A DNA stretch of 64,000 nt. Source: Adiantum capillus-veneris (taxonomy: Eukaryota > Streptophyta > Polypodiopsida > Polypodiales > Pteridaceae). The stretch spans positions 36,701,922-36,765,921 of the forward strand of contig CM043969.1 of assembly GCA_014529385.2 (NCBI GenBank). The letters run 5' to 3'. How positions within the stretch are numbered: position 1 is the stretch's first letter; every line of letters starts with the position of its first letter. Positions 35,401 through 48,100 of the stretch are shown one piece after another. Position numbers and translations under genes: made by a program. The notes under the pieces were generated by a model. That model saw only the letters and a program-made list of their open reading frames with translations. It was not told the origin of the DNA and searched no databases.

Positions 35401-38400
35401 TGCTTTGTCATGAAGTCGCATTGTTGGAATGTTTAGTTCAATTGGCTGTAAAGCCTCTTGACCATAGACCAAGTGAAATGGTGTGAACTCCGTGGCTTCC
35501 CTATATGTGGTTCGATACGCCCACAAGGCACCATCCAAGAAGTCATCCCACAACTTTGTCTTGTTTTTCACCATCTTTCTAATGATGCCTGCAATGACAC
35601 CATTAGCTTTTTCTACCAAACCATTTGATTGGGGATAGTAGGGTGTACTGTGACGATGTAGAATGTGAAGTTCTTCACAGACTTCTGTGAGCAATCCCTT
35701 TCTAAACCCTGGACCATTATCAGAAACAATCTCCAAAGGTGTGCCAAATCTACAACAAATGTGAGTGTAGACGAATTTGCTCACTGTCCTCTCATTTACC
35801 TTTGCCACACTTTGTGCTTCCACCCACCTAGTCATATAGTCTACAGCCACTAGAATGTAGAGTTTACCATTTTTTGTCCTAGGCAGAGGACCCATAGCAT
35901 CAATGCCCCACTTTTCAAAGGGTCCATTTGCAAGAACGATTTGCCTTGGACCATAAACCAATCTTCTATTCCCATTTACCTGACAATTGTGACAACTTTT
36001 ACACCAATGTTGGATATCCACATGCAGACTTGGCCAAACATACCCCGCAAGCAAAATCTTCTTCATAGTTAATTCTTGGGCAAAATGACCACCACATGCT
36101 TCTTCATGCAAACCTTTTAGAATGGCTGGAATTTCCTCAATAGTTGGTACTCTTCTGCATACTTGATCCCTCCCTCTTTGATAGAGGGAGCCTTCTAGGA
36201 AGAGATATGCGCTTGCCGTCTTCATGAGTCTCCTCTTTTGAGCCTTCGTGAAGTCTTGTGGAAACTCGCCCTCCAAAATGTAGCTAATAATGGGAGTCAA
36301 TGACTCCAATCCCTGGTATCTCGGTTGCTTGATAGTTGCTGCCACCATGATGACCTGCACTTCTTTCTCAACACATGTAACTACTTGCTGTGCAAGTAAA
36401 TCGGCATCTTCATTCTGTTTCCTAGGAATATGATATAGTTGCACTTCTTCAAATTGATTAAACAATCTACGAATGGCATGAACTTTTGTCCGTAAGCTTT
36501 CATTCTTGCATGCCCAAATGCCTAAAATCTGTTTAACAATGAGAAGTGCATCTCCCTTTACCATGAGGCGTTGTATCCCTTGGCCAATGCACATCTTCAA
36601 ACCATGAAGTAGCGTGTCGTATTCTGCTTCATTGTTGCTAGTTGAACCTGGTAGATTGACCTTCTCTTTCATGACCACCTCTCCACTTGGGTTGAGCAAC
36701 ACTAGCCCTCCCCCTGCTTTTCCTGTGGCTCGACGAAAAGCTCCATCAAAGAACAAGGTAAAAGCATTAGGAATACTTTTTGGTGGTGGTAATGGTAGGG
36801 TCTTTACTTCAGGCACCTTAATCTCCTTTTCATGCACCCTATAAGTGAGAATCCCTACCAATTGTGCACGCACACTATCTTCTACCTTGAAAGAGTATTG
36901 AAACTCTTGCAACTCCATAATCCACTTTGAGATCCTAGTACTAAGATTCATTTGAGATGACACCCAAGGGAACAAATTCTCTGCGGTGAGGATTACAAAA
37001 GGTTTTGGGAGCAAGTAGGATCTAAACTTTCTCACCGCAAACATGAGAGAAAGCATCATGAGTTCTGCTTCTGTGTAGTCTCTCTCCAAAGCATTCATGA
37101 CCCTACTAGCAAAGTAGATGGGTCGCATCCTTGTACTGTGGGGATCTTGTTGTAGCAACACGGCACCAATTGTTTCCCTTCCAACACTAGAGCTAACAAA
37201 GAATGTGTACTCCCAACAAGGAGGCATGAGTGTTGGTAGCTCTGACAAAATGAATTTAATGTTACAAAAATACTCTTCAAGCTCATCAGACCATGCAAAT
37301 TCTACTTGTTGTGTCAACTTTTGCAAAGGATGAAGCAACTCCGAGGCTAAGTGAATGAAGTGTGACATATACTTCACCTTCTGAATGAAAGAGATGACCT
37401 CCTTAAGACTCTTCGGTGATGGGAGCTCAATAAGAGCCTTTGCCTTTGAAGGATCCACCTCAATGCCTTTATAGGAAACTTTGTGACCGAGCAAGATCAC
37501 TTCATCCTCACCTATGTGGCACTTGTCGGGGTTGAGTTGACCTCCCATATCGTAGAGCTTCTTTAAACCTTCTTCTACCCTTTGTAGATGCAATGATTTT
37601 GAGCTATAAATACAGAAATCATCGATGAACACCCTAATTGACTTTCCAAAGAATGCTTGAAACACCATGTTCATGAAACGTTGGAATGTTGCAGGAGCAT
37701 TTGTTAGACCAAATGGCATGACTCTAAAAGCATAACAACCCCAAGGAGTGATAAAGGTTGTTTTCAATTGATCCTCCAATGCGATACCTATTTGAAAGTA
37801 ACCCGAGTAGCCATCACACACAGTGTACGTCTCATGACCAGCTACTTCATTTAGTATCTCATCCTGAAATGGGAGGGGAAAGTGATCTCTTTTTGTTGCC
37901 TCATTGAGTGGACGGTAATCCACACACACCCTCCACTTTCCGTTTTTCTTAGGAGTGACAACAACGGGAGAGACCCACTCTGAATTCTCCACTGGATAAA
38001 TGAAACCTGCTGCTAGAAGCTTTCTTACCTCCTTGAGTAAAGCCTGCTCCTTGATGACTCCTAGCCTTCGTAGCTTCTGAGCCTTAGGTGTGGCCTCTGG
38101 CTTCAACTCAATTTTGTGTTGAACAGTATCTACTCCACGCACATCGGTGTAGTCTTTAGCAAAAAGCCTAGGAAACTTCCTTAGCACACATTTGAACTCC
38201 TCTCTTTCATCCTTTGTAAGTGTTGTTGATAGCATACCTTCCAGCATCCCTTCATCTTGAACACCTTCGTTCTCTTGAGGACCTACCTCCTCCAAGCCTT
38301 GACAAGAGGTCTCTTGGTTGCGTGGCTTAAACCTTACCCCCATGACTTCGATGGAAGACTCCTTTTCAGTAATGCTGCTGCTACTTTCTTCTTCTGAAGT

Positions 38401-41400
38401 GCTATCGGTCCAACCTTCTTCCGTCTCACTTTGAGATGATTCTTCATGGAGCTCCTCTTGGCGTTGCTCCTTCATGTCAAAGACAACCTTCTTGTGATTG
38501 TCATTCCTGCAAATTAGCTTTCCACTCTCCCAATCCTGCAAAGCTCGCATTCTCATTAGCCATGGTCTTCCTAGGATAAATGGATAACCACTTCCCTTGG
38601 TCGACATAACATAAAAATCCACTGCCTTCTTAATGCCAAAGGCCTCCACAAAAACATTTTTACAAATGCCTACGCACCTAGCCTTGCTATTGTTTGCCAT
38701 TTTCACTTTGATTTCAGGTGTCTCATGGATGTGCATGCCTAGTCTTTGCATGAGCCCTTCTGTCATGATGCAAATTTGTGCACCCCCATCCACTAGACCT
38801 TTCCTAACCAATCTTCCTTTTATGTAACAATCTAGCACAGGTGTAATATCCTCGTTCATTTCAGCATGTGCAATTTTTACAACAGGAAAACTCTCTTTTA
38901 CCTTTCTCCTAGTGCTAACTGCCTTTGTTAAATCCCTCCTAACTTGTGGGCATAATGCAAGAAACTGAGGCCATGAGATATCAGGACCCTTACCTCGCAT
39001 GTCTTCCAACAGGTTGTATGGAGCCATACCATGTCCAAGAGGGAAGTCTTGGAGATTGATACGACGTCGAGTCCTCTTAGCTTCCTTGGTCTCCTTTGCC
39101 TTCTTGCCTTGTCCATGGTCACTCTGTGATGGGACACCTTCTTTCTCTTTACCTTTTCCTCGGCCACGCTTAATTCCATTGGCTTCCATGTCAACCTCAT
39201 TTGAATTTGTCACCTCTACCACATGCACATTTGGATCTGGCAAAGGTGGAACTCCTTCTACCCCTTGTGGAGGTGGTCTTGGTCCATTTGGCCTTTGTAG
39301 AAGCCTTGGTTGTTGACCAGCTCCTTCACCTGCATTCATCACTGGGTAATTCAAGTTAGGTCTCCCTGGCTCCCCACGGGGCCAAGGACAATTATACATC
39401 CCATGTCCAGACTCTCCGCAATTCCAACATTGCAAGACTCTCCTAGGTCGTGGATCTCGCTCTTCAGACTTCTTTGCTTGTCCCTTTGGACCTACAGCTT
39501 GTGCAAGGTGAATTGACAGGCTGCTTAAAGATTCGTTTAACTTCTCAATTACTTCCGTCGTTACCTCAGGAAGCTCCCTCGATGTTGATGCTTGTGACTT
39601 ACCTTTGGGTCTAAGACCTTCTATTGGAACCTCTCCCCTTAAGCACTTGAGTTTCCTATATTTCTCAGCAGCCCTAGTTTCAGCTGCATCAAAGGTAGCA
39701 AGTGCACCCGCCTCAACTTTTACCTTAAGGTCAGGAAAGAGTCCGGCTATGAACCTCTCCTTCTTTAGAAATTCTGCACCATAACCAGGGTTAGCAACAT
39801 TTCGTATCCATAGAGCCCAAAGACGTAGAAACTCTTGCTTGTACAAGTAGTAGTCATCTAAGTTTTTTTGCTTATGAGAAACAATGTCTTGCCATAGTTT
39901 TTGAGTGTTTTGGGGATCAAAGAAGTATCTCTTAAAACGATTCAAAACTTTTGTGTAATTCCCCTTAACTTCCTCAGGCAAAGAGTCAAACCAAGTACTA
40001 GCATCTTTCCTAAGGACCACCTCAAACATTTCTACACGTTCTTGATCGGTTACTATCCTCTTGATACGGCAAGACATCTTGAAATTTGCTAAAAATAATT
40101 CTGCATCCTCTCCAGGCTCTCCAAAGAAAAGAGGATATCCAGACATTTGGCGTTGGCTCTCCATTATTATGAAAGATTACAACACGAGTTACAATAAGGG
40201 ATACAATAGAGATCTAGAACCACTCGCCTGCAAATGAAGAAGTGAGAAAATACCACTCTAGGTTTTCTTCTTCAGCTATCCAAGCTTCAATAAGGTCTCG
40301 ATTTGTTTGATCAAAACAAAAAGGTAGACTATTGATGAGCTCTAAGAAGGGTTGAAATTCTTCAAAGCTAAGGCGATAAACAGAAATCTCTAGAACTTCA
40401 TTTTCTGGATCCAAAAGAGCAACCACGTCCCAAGTGATAAATTGCACTTGCTCTACAATTCCCAACGCACAAGCGGTTTGTATAAAAACTAGATCTTCAT
40501 GCTCGTCGAAGGCCGTGAGAAAGTAGCAATTGACTAGGAGCTCCTTTCCTTCGAGTTCCACACAGTCGGAGTGAGGCAACCTTCTCACAATTTCATAAAG
40601 AACATCCTCATCAAGTCCAATCAAGTTTGCAAGATTTAAAGACTCCACTTGTGCTACAAAATTCCTGGACAAAAACTCCTTAGGATTATGGTTAAATCAT
40701 TCAAAAGCATAAAGAGATTTACAATGTCTCTATGAACAAAGTGTCATAGAAAGTAGAGAAGGATGAGAATTTATACAAATTTGCAATCTTCTCTATGCTC
40801 TCTTTATTAAGACAAGCTCTAAATAGCTCCCTATCTCCTTTGTTGAAAGCGAAAGGAAGACTATTAATAAGACGCAAATGAGGGAAAAATTCACCAAATG
40901 TGAGTCTATGAAGCGTGAACTCTGGCCGCAAGTTTCCTGAAGAGTCTTCCTCAATGGTGAAATGCACTCGCCAAACGCCAAATTTCACTCTATTTACCAA
41001 TCTTAGGGCACACACTAGTTGGATGAATGCGCGGTCTTCCTTAGTGCCCAACAACAAGAGGAAAATGGAATCCACGCGTAGGACCTTCCGTCTTAACTTC
41101 ACCACCCTCTTGTTATGAGGGAGACGCCTTACTACTTGCTCCTGCAACTCAATTGGTAATAGAGCTAGATCTCTAAGGATTGAACTTTCACTGCACACAC
41201 ATTCCCAGTTAGAACAAATGATCGTTTTTTTGTTTCTTGTAACAACTTGGACAAAGAAAAAACAAACATACACACTATTTTGTCGGGCTGCACTTCATTT
41301 TAAAATAAAATGAACACATGTACATCAAAAGAAGTGTGGTAGTTGATGAGAGGTAGAATGACAGGGTTTGGTGATGCAAGAATTTCTCCTGCTCTTTGGG

Positions 41401-42080
41401 CACCAAACATGAATACCATTCGTTGTTGAAAATGGATCTTTCTACTAATTGCAACGTTTATTCTAATGTGTGGAGTAAAATGAAAGGGAAAAACCTCTAT
41501 TCCCGGGCCATTATCCATGGCCTATGCATGTCCTAATGCTTAAAACAAAACAAAAATATAGACGTCCAAACTAAGGTCGTACCTAATGAGAGGCAAAATA
41601 AAAGGATTTACTGAAGCGTTTATCTCGGCCAACTTAAAGGACCTAAAATTCTACGAATGACACGTTGAAATTGCAACTTAGTACTAACAATTATGTGTAC
41701 CTTTTGCCTTGCAATGGGAATGAAGGGATCATACAAATTCTCGTGATTCATGCAAGCTACTTGATTATGCTAAAGGTTGAGCCTTCACAAAACATACACA
41801 AGCCTGTCCTCAGTGGGGGCACCAATTTGAGGCGGTCCGGGGCGGGCAACAAGAAGAGTGGCCTCTAGACACCCTTCAAGGCTCCCGTGCTGCTCAATGG
41901 GGCTGGGGCACAACACAACACAAACCAAAACAACAAACCCACAGCCAAATCCCAACTACACAAGGGGCACCACCTAGTTTAAGAGCGAACTAGGACGCAA
42001 AAGAGGAGAATCATTATAGCAACCCACAAACAAGCAAGGAATTTACACTAACCCTAACACCAATGGAATACTCACACCCT

Positions 42081-42162
<82 letters not shown>

Positions 42163-45100
42163 TGCTCGGGCTGCTTTGGAACGTATCGGCAATGATCAAG
42201 CAAACACAACTATATATTTAAGAAAGAGAGAGAAAGGGGGAGGGGGTGCTTGTTGCATTAATATCTTCTTACAAATCTGTCATGACAAATCAAAGTGAAA
42301 TTAGTATCTGTTCAACATAGCTTGCGTAAATTTCACCACAACACATCACAAGAAAAGCCACCTTAATCACTGTCTTAAAGCCAGGGGAGTCCTCTCCACC
42401 CTGTCGCCCTCTTACAGTATGTGGGATTTATGGCTAGGTTGATAACAACACCAGAGAACAAGCTATCAAGAACTTAACAAAAAACACCAAGACACTTACG
42501 CATCATTGTTGTCCATTACTTCACGTTGGAAGGGAGACAAAATATCCAAGCTTAGTCCAAATCCACCCTCCTTGATTCAGCAAATGTTGGGCTTACACTA
42601 GTAGGAGAAATGATAGATTTCCTACTCTCAATTGAATGATCACTCTCTCTCTTACAATGGCATAGAGTTCCCTTGCTAATCCCCTATTACAACACATGCA
42701 CATGCATAAGACAATGAGCTTCCACTCAAGAGCTCCTTCTAGAGAGGTTGAGCTTGGCTTCTCAAGCTATAGCATAGTGCTCTTGCTTATGGCTCCCCCC
42801 TTTTGTGCTAGCTACACCCTCCTTTTATAGCAATTTTGAAGGCTAGGGTTACTCCTCTAACCATGGTTGGGTTAGATTTTCAGCAATTTATCTAATTTCT
42901 TTTGCTTGGAATTATCAAGAAGTTGGTGGGGAAAGAGAGAGGAGAGAAATGGAGGTGATAGGACTTTTCATAGTGGGTTAGTGTTAGTAGAGTTAGTATT
43001 AATTTACAAATGGAATTGGATATTTACAATGGGAGTATCTATGTAGGATACACATAAGGAAGAAAACTCTTAAGAGGTAAGAAAAGGTGGATTTCTTACA
43101 AGGTTGATGCTCCAAGTGTCTTGAGTAGAGCCGATTTTGATGCTTGTTGACGGTCCACTAGCTTTGACGGTACATTTTTTCTCCATTCTTGACCTTCCTT
43201 GAGAGACAAGGTAATTGAAGCTGAGTAATCAACCACCATGATGCTGTCTTTTAAGAGAAGAGGCTGAATTTTGTGGTTTTTTTGATAGATATGGGTAATT
43301 TGGAGGAGGAAAAATGAGACTAGGTGGTCAATTTTGGAATGGAATTGGGTGTGGGAGGTGTGAGTTTACCATGGTTTCTCTTATTCTTCAAGGTTGAAGA
43401 GAAGGTGAGTAGGGTGCAGAGAGGAGGGGTGAGAGAGGTGGGGATGATGAGTGGAGAAGTGTGTGTGAAAGAGGAAAATGATAAAGTGGAAGAGAGAGTG
43501 TGGCTGCATAGCATGGGAAAACTGAGGTCCACTAAAAAAATCATAGCTCACAGCTCGTAGCTCAAAAAAATATGAAAAAATTTGAGGCAAAAGTTCAGCC
43601 CACGAGCTACAACTTTTGTTTGTATCACCTTTTCAAATTCGGAGAGCAAGTGAACTTTAAAAATTCAGCAAAACCGACCGTTTTTTTCCACTGCACAAGG
43701 TCTTTGTGGGGTCCTTCTTTGGATGATTCTTTTGAATACCTCCAAGAGTGAGCCCTCCATAGTGCATGTATGCATGCCACTTACCCTTGACCTTATTTGG
43801 TAGGTCTATAATTGAAGATATTGTTGAGATTAGGATATAAGTGAATAGTACAACTAAGAAAATCAAATATTGAGGGGTCTAAAAAATATGTACATGTCAA
43901 ATATAAATAATATAAGTGGAAAAAATATAAAGGGGTCAAAAGAAATCTCTCTCATTATGAGGCTACCATAAAAAGATAAATATTTTTGGTGTTCTAATTT
44001 TTTTGAAAAAAAACAAAATAGATGTAGGAAGGGAAAAATCAAAATAGTGAAAAAATATACACATAAATAAAACTAGTTTTTTTTGGATTTTTGTTGGGGT
44101 GGAGTTACACCAAATATAAGAGAAGCTTACATGAAAATATTTCTATATGGAATAAAGAGTATGAAAAATGGTAAGAAAAAATTGTGGTAATGGTGAGGCA
44201 ATGTACAGAGCATAAATAACACACACTTAGGTAGAAATATTTAAATAAATACCAAAATAATTATGAAAAAATCTTTTATTTAGGCCCTATATACAAAGAA
44301 ATATTTACATATGCATGGGCCATAATATACTTATATTTTTTATTTTTTTTATTTATTTTTATTTTTTTGGCTCAACTAGCCCAATGACTAGCTAATTGAG
44401 GGTTTTTGAAGAAGATATGGGAAAAGTCCCGTGACTCACGCACGCCTATGTACAGTGAAATGGTAGGGATAGCCACAGTGTTTGTGTGATTTTGGTAGGG
44501 TGAGGTAACTCATTGTGGCAATTACAAAGAGCCGAAAAACGGCTATCAGTACATAGCCCTGCAAGTCTTGGAAGCGACCATGTAAAAATTCATGTACAAA
44601 GGTGTGACTTTGCCAAGCTTGGGTGTTGATGTCTCGGGTTGTTCGAGTCTCCAAAACATGGTTTTCAATAAGTATATTCAGCCGTGCTTTATAGCTCGTG
44701 AATCGGGCTTGTACATCATGAGTTAGGAGCATTCGAAGTGGGCGGTCTCAACTTAGCAAGTGATTGTAGGTTTATGCGACAAAGGCAATTGGGTCAACTT
44801 GATGATTGGAATTGGAAATGTTGAGATTTAAGATTTCTAGAATTAGCCGAGATGATGGGCTTCGAGCCGTGTCACAGTGTGTCATTCGGTGACCGGAGCA
44901 GCAAGTTATGCTTGGAGGAAAATGTCCGAGAAGTTCTTCTGCTTTGGGGAGAATCTAGAAAATTGTTGGGCACAAGGGGTTTGGGAGGATTGAGGAGGAG
45001 ATTGCCATGTGGCAACGAAATTATCCCACTGCTTCGAGCCGTGTTACATTGTGTCATTCGGTGACCGGAGCAGCAAGTTATGCTTGGAGGAAAATGTCCG

Positions 45101-48100
45101 AGAAGTTCTTCTGCTTTGGGGAGAATCTGGAAAATTGTTGGGCACAAGGGGTTTGGGAGGATTGAGGAGGAGATTGCCATGTGGCAACGAAATTATCCCA
45201 CTTGAGAAGGGAAAAGGGGAGAGTGGGGGGTATATAGCCTAAAGGGGGAGTGTCCTTTAGGTGTATCACTTGGTGCAAAGCTTGGCTTGATGGGCTCCTT
45301 GGGGAGAGAGGCCGCCTTTTCCAGCTGTCCGCATTGCTTGGCCAGGTGCTTGGTCCACTTTTGGTCCACTCGACACCTGCTCCACCCCATTCTCTTGGTC
45401 AAAGGGTCACCGACACTTCATTTTTCACCCAAAAAAGGCAAAAAATGAGCCAATTAAAAGATGTCTACCAAGAGAGCCTTGTCGGTTGAGAAGAGAGAAA
45501 TTTTGGGATAAACGATAAGAGAGCCCCCCATTTTAATAGCTGCAGCACCAGAGAGCTCATTTTTGAGCAAGAAAGTGTACACCTCTGATTTTGAGCGGCG
45601 ATAACTCTTTCATCTTTCATCTGTTTTTTGCCTATGGATACTCTACGGACATCTCCATGAGATGAGCTTTGTCATGATGTCCTTAGTTTCTCTTAATTTC
45701 GAGTGTGTTTCATGCTTGGAAGGGTTTTTCATAAATCTCTACAGGTGGTTATCACAGGTGTTTTCGGCGGTGTAATAGTTCTTCCTTCCGACGGTGTGAT
45801 TCGTGCAAGTCTATAGAGGCACTCGTTTTCTTTGCCGTTTGCACGCTAACACCGTCTCCTGCCCTAGTCGCTTTTCTTGCGGCGGCTTTGTAGATCTAGA
45901 TCTCCACGATGGGGTACCTCTTGGAGGTTCCACGGTCGGAGATTGCTGCTGTCCACCATTGGACCCATTGCCACTGTTTTCAGCCATATTCGTCCATCTT
46001 CCTGCTGACATTTCCCCAGCTTGTATATACCTCCATAGTCCTAGGGATCACTTACCTTTACACTTGCACACTAAGTAATTCTACTTCTTGTGTTTGGTGC
46101 TCTTGAGTTTCTTCTCCTTCAAGATTTTTGTGTGCATCTGTGCGATCGTGGCCACGGATGCATGGCCAATAACAATGATTTTTCGAGCATGCTATCTGTT
46201 GTGGACAACTTTCTATTGCGGGCCACATTCTAGTAGGTGTTTTGCCCATTGCTGAGCAAGCATGTGGTAATGGTAGAGATCTCTTGGCTCATGCTGCGCT
46301 CTTCGTTAATTGTTCGATTACTCCACACATTCGCTGAACGAATAGATAGACATCGAATTTCTTGCTGCGTAAAAGGTTAGAATCAAAGATTATGCAAAAG
46401 CAGAATGATATGGATGTATTTTTTTCGGAGATTAAAGATCTCTGGGAGCAATTAAACCAGTGTTTAGCTGCATGTGACTTTGCTTTTGTCAATCTTAGAG
46501 AGGAGCTTTCTTAGCCAATGATAGAGGGCTCTTAAACGCCAGTTAGGCTTCCATTGCAAGAGCATCCCTAGGACTGTTTCTTGTAATATGACAGGAGTTC
46601 ACAAACCATGCAGCAAATCAGAAGAGCCCAGCAACGGTTGTAAAGACTTTTGTACGTCTACAGTTTAGCCCATACATGGGAGATCGTGTCCTGCACAACT
46701 GACTTAAGTTTACGCTGGCAATTCAGCATGTGTAAGCATCTACATGAAGTGGGAGATTTGATGTGATTGATTTGAAGCTTTTGATCCCAAATGCTGAACT
46801 AGGACTGTGAAATGAAAGCATGTGAGAGCCACTAGTCAAGCCAATGTTTAAATCGTCTACTCTGATGGGGCTTTTCGAAGGGTATGGCCAATACCGGCTT
46901 TTAAAAAAAAGAAAGAAACGGCGACTGTTGAAGTATTTGTAGGACTCCCAGGGTCCCAGTGTACGGTGACAAGAGAGGATCCCCCCACATCCAGATTCCA
47001 TAAACGCGAGCGTAGGACATCAACCCACACAAGGGGGATAATTTTCCACTTGTGTAGAGAATCAATGCTTTTAAGACTGTTTGGTGTCGAAGTTTTGAAG
47101 ACTGTGACATGTGTTTTAATCACTACTGTTGTCAGAGTTTTAGGTTTAAGAAGAAGTCTTTGCAATTCTTTTGTCCTCAAAGTGAATGCTTTCAAAGTCG
47201 AGTCTTGGGAGAAATAATGAATTTTATTCAAATAAGGCTCTCACATTTACTTCTTTTTAGAGTTTCTCGTCATGGATGTCAATGACTTGAAATTGAAGCA
47301 GGTGGTCTTTATTCAATCAAGTCGCTCTTATTGACCTTGCCCAACTCTTTTTTAAATTAATTTTGTGTTTCTTTTATGGGTATATATGTTTGTGTCGCGA
47401 TTGTGTATTTTGAGCAAGTGTTCAGCCCTTATTGTTCGCAAGTTAAAACCCACTTCGTAGTTGAGAAGCTATAATTCTAGCTTTGACGTTATGAAAGTAC
47501 CATAACATGTAAGGAATCTCTAGTTTTTCTTTTTGTTTAGCAGCTTACTTCCTAAATGTCTCTTGGCTTTTTTTGAGGTTGAAATATCTGCCATGTCAAC
47601 TTATGAGTTGTACTTGTGCAGCATATTATTCTGCAATACAAAAAAAGCTACGGCCATTCTTCAAAATGGTGCATTAAGAAAAGGTGAGAGGCTTGTTCCA
47701 CCAGCATCCTTGGATGCGCTACTCCATGCTGCTTTCCCATCTGATGCAAGTCGGACAAAGGTATGACAATTTACGTTTCTTGAGTAGTTTCACGAAACAA
47801 AGCCTCATTCATGTTTCATTTTTGGTGTAGGCCACAGAACGGTTTGAGAAAATCTATCCCTTAGTAAAAGAACTTGCTTTATATGGACCTTCAAAAAGCA
47901 AATCAACAAGGGCGGTTGCACAACAGTTATTACCATTGTGCCTGGAATCTGCCTCTAAAGGTTGGCTTCGTCTGAGATTGTCGCCTCTAGAATTTTGTAC
48001 ACCTTGTAAGAATTTCATAATTTACTGACCTGGTAATATGGATTTTTAGAATGTTCATAATCCATCATTCTGCTAAAAATTTATGTTTTAACGCTCTTAA

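Larger units (their letters stand above)
32172..44548 (-). mobile_element. intact Tat-lineage Ty3 retrotransposon F
   Basis: 12.4 kb on the minus strand. The LTRs at 32172-34856 (2685 bp) and 41828-44548 (2721 bp) begin TGAGGCGG and end GGCTATCA. The 36-bp length difference is entirely the (GA)n tract. By eye about a dozen substitutions separate them. A 4-bp GTAC flanks both sides (32168-32171 and 44549-44552). On the minus strand a primer site beginning TTGGTGCCCCCACTGAGG follows the 5' LTR, and a purine tract (CCAGGGGGAGCGC) precedes the 3' LTR. Four small ORFs and one gag-pol lie between. Young and apparently complete. Confidence 0.95.
6465..47621 (+). other. giant intron 5 (41,157 bp)
   Basis: Starts GTATTTAAAG and ends CTTGTGCAG. 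The protein reads across it without gap: ...[21 protein letters not shown] matches the contiguous family region just before the NGAxRKGERL motif. The intron is filled with nested retrotransposons annotated separately; no additional exon is needed. Confidence 0.88.

Noticed and set aside
6465-47621. Gene split into two separate genes at 6464 and 47622
   Set aside because: The split codon and the protein alignment are continuous across the gap (LALQFAE-S-ILFC), and donor and acceptor are both good.
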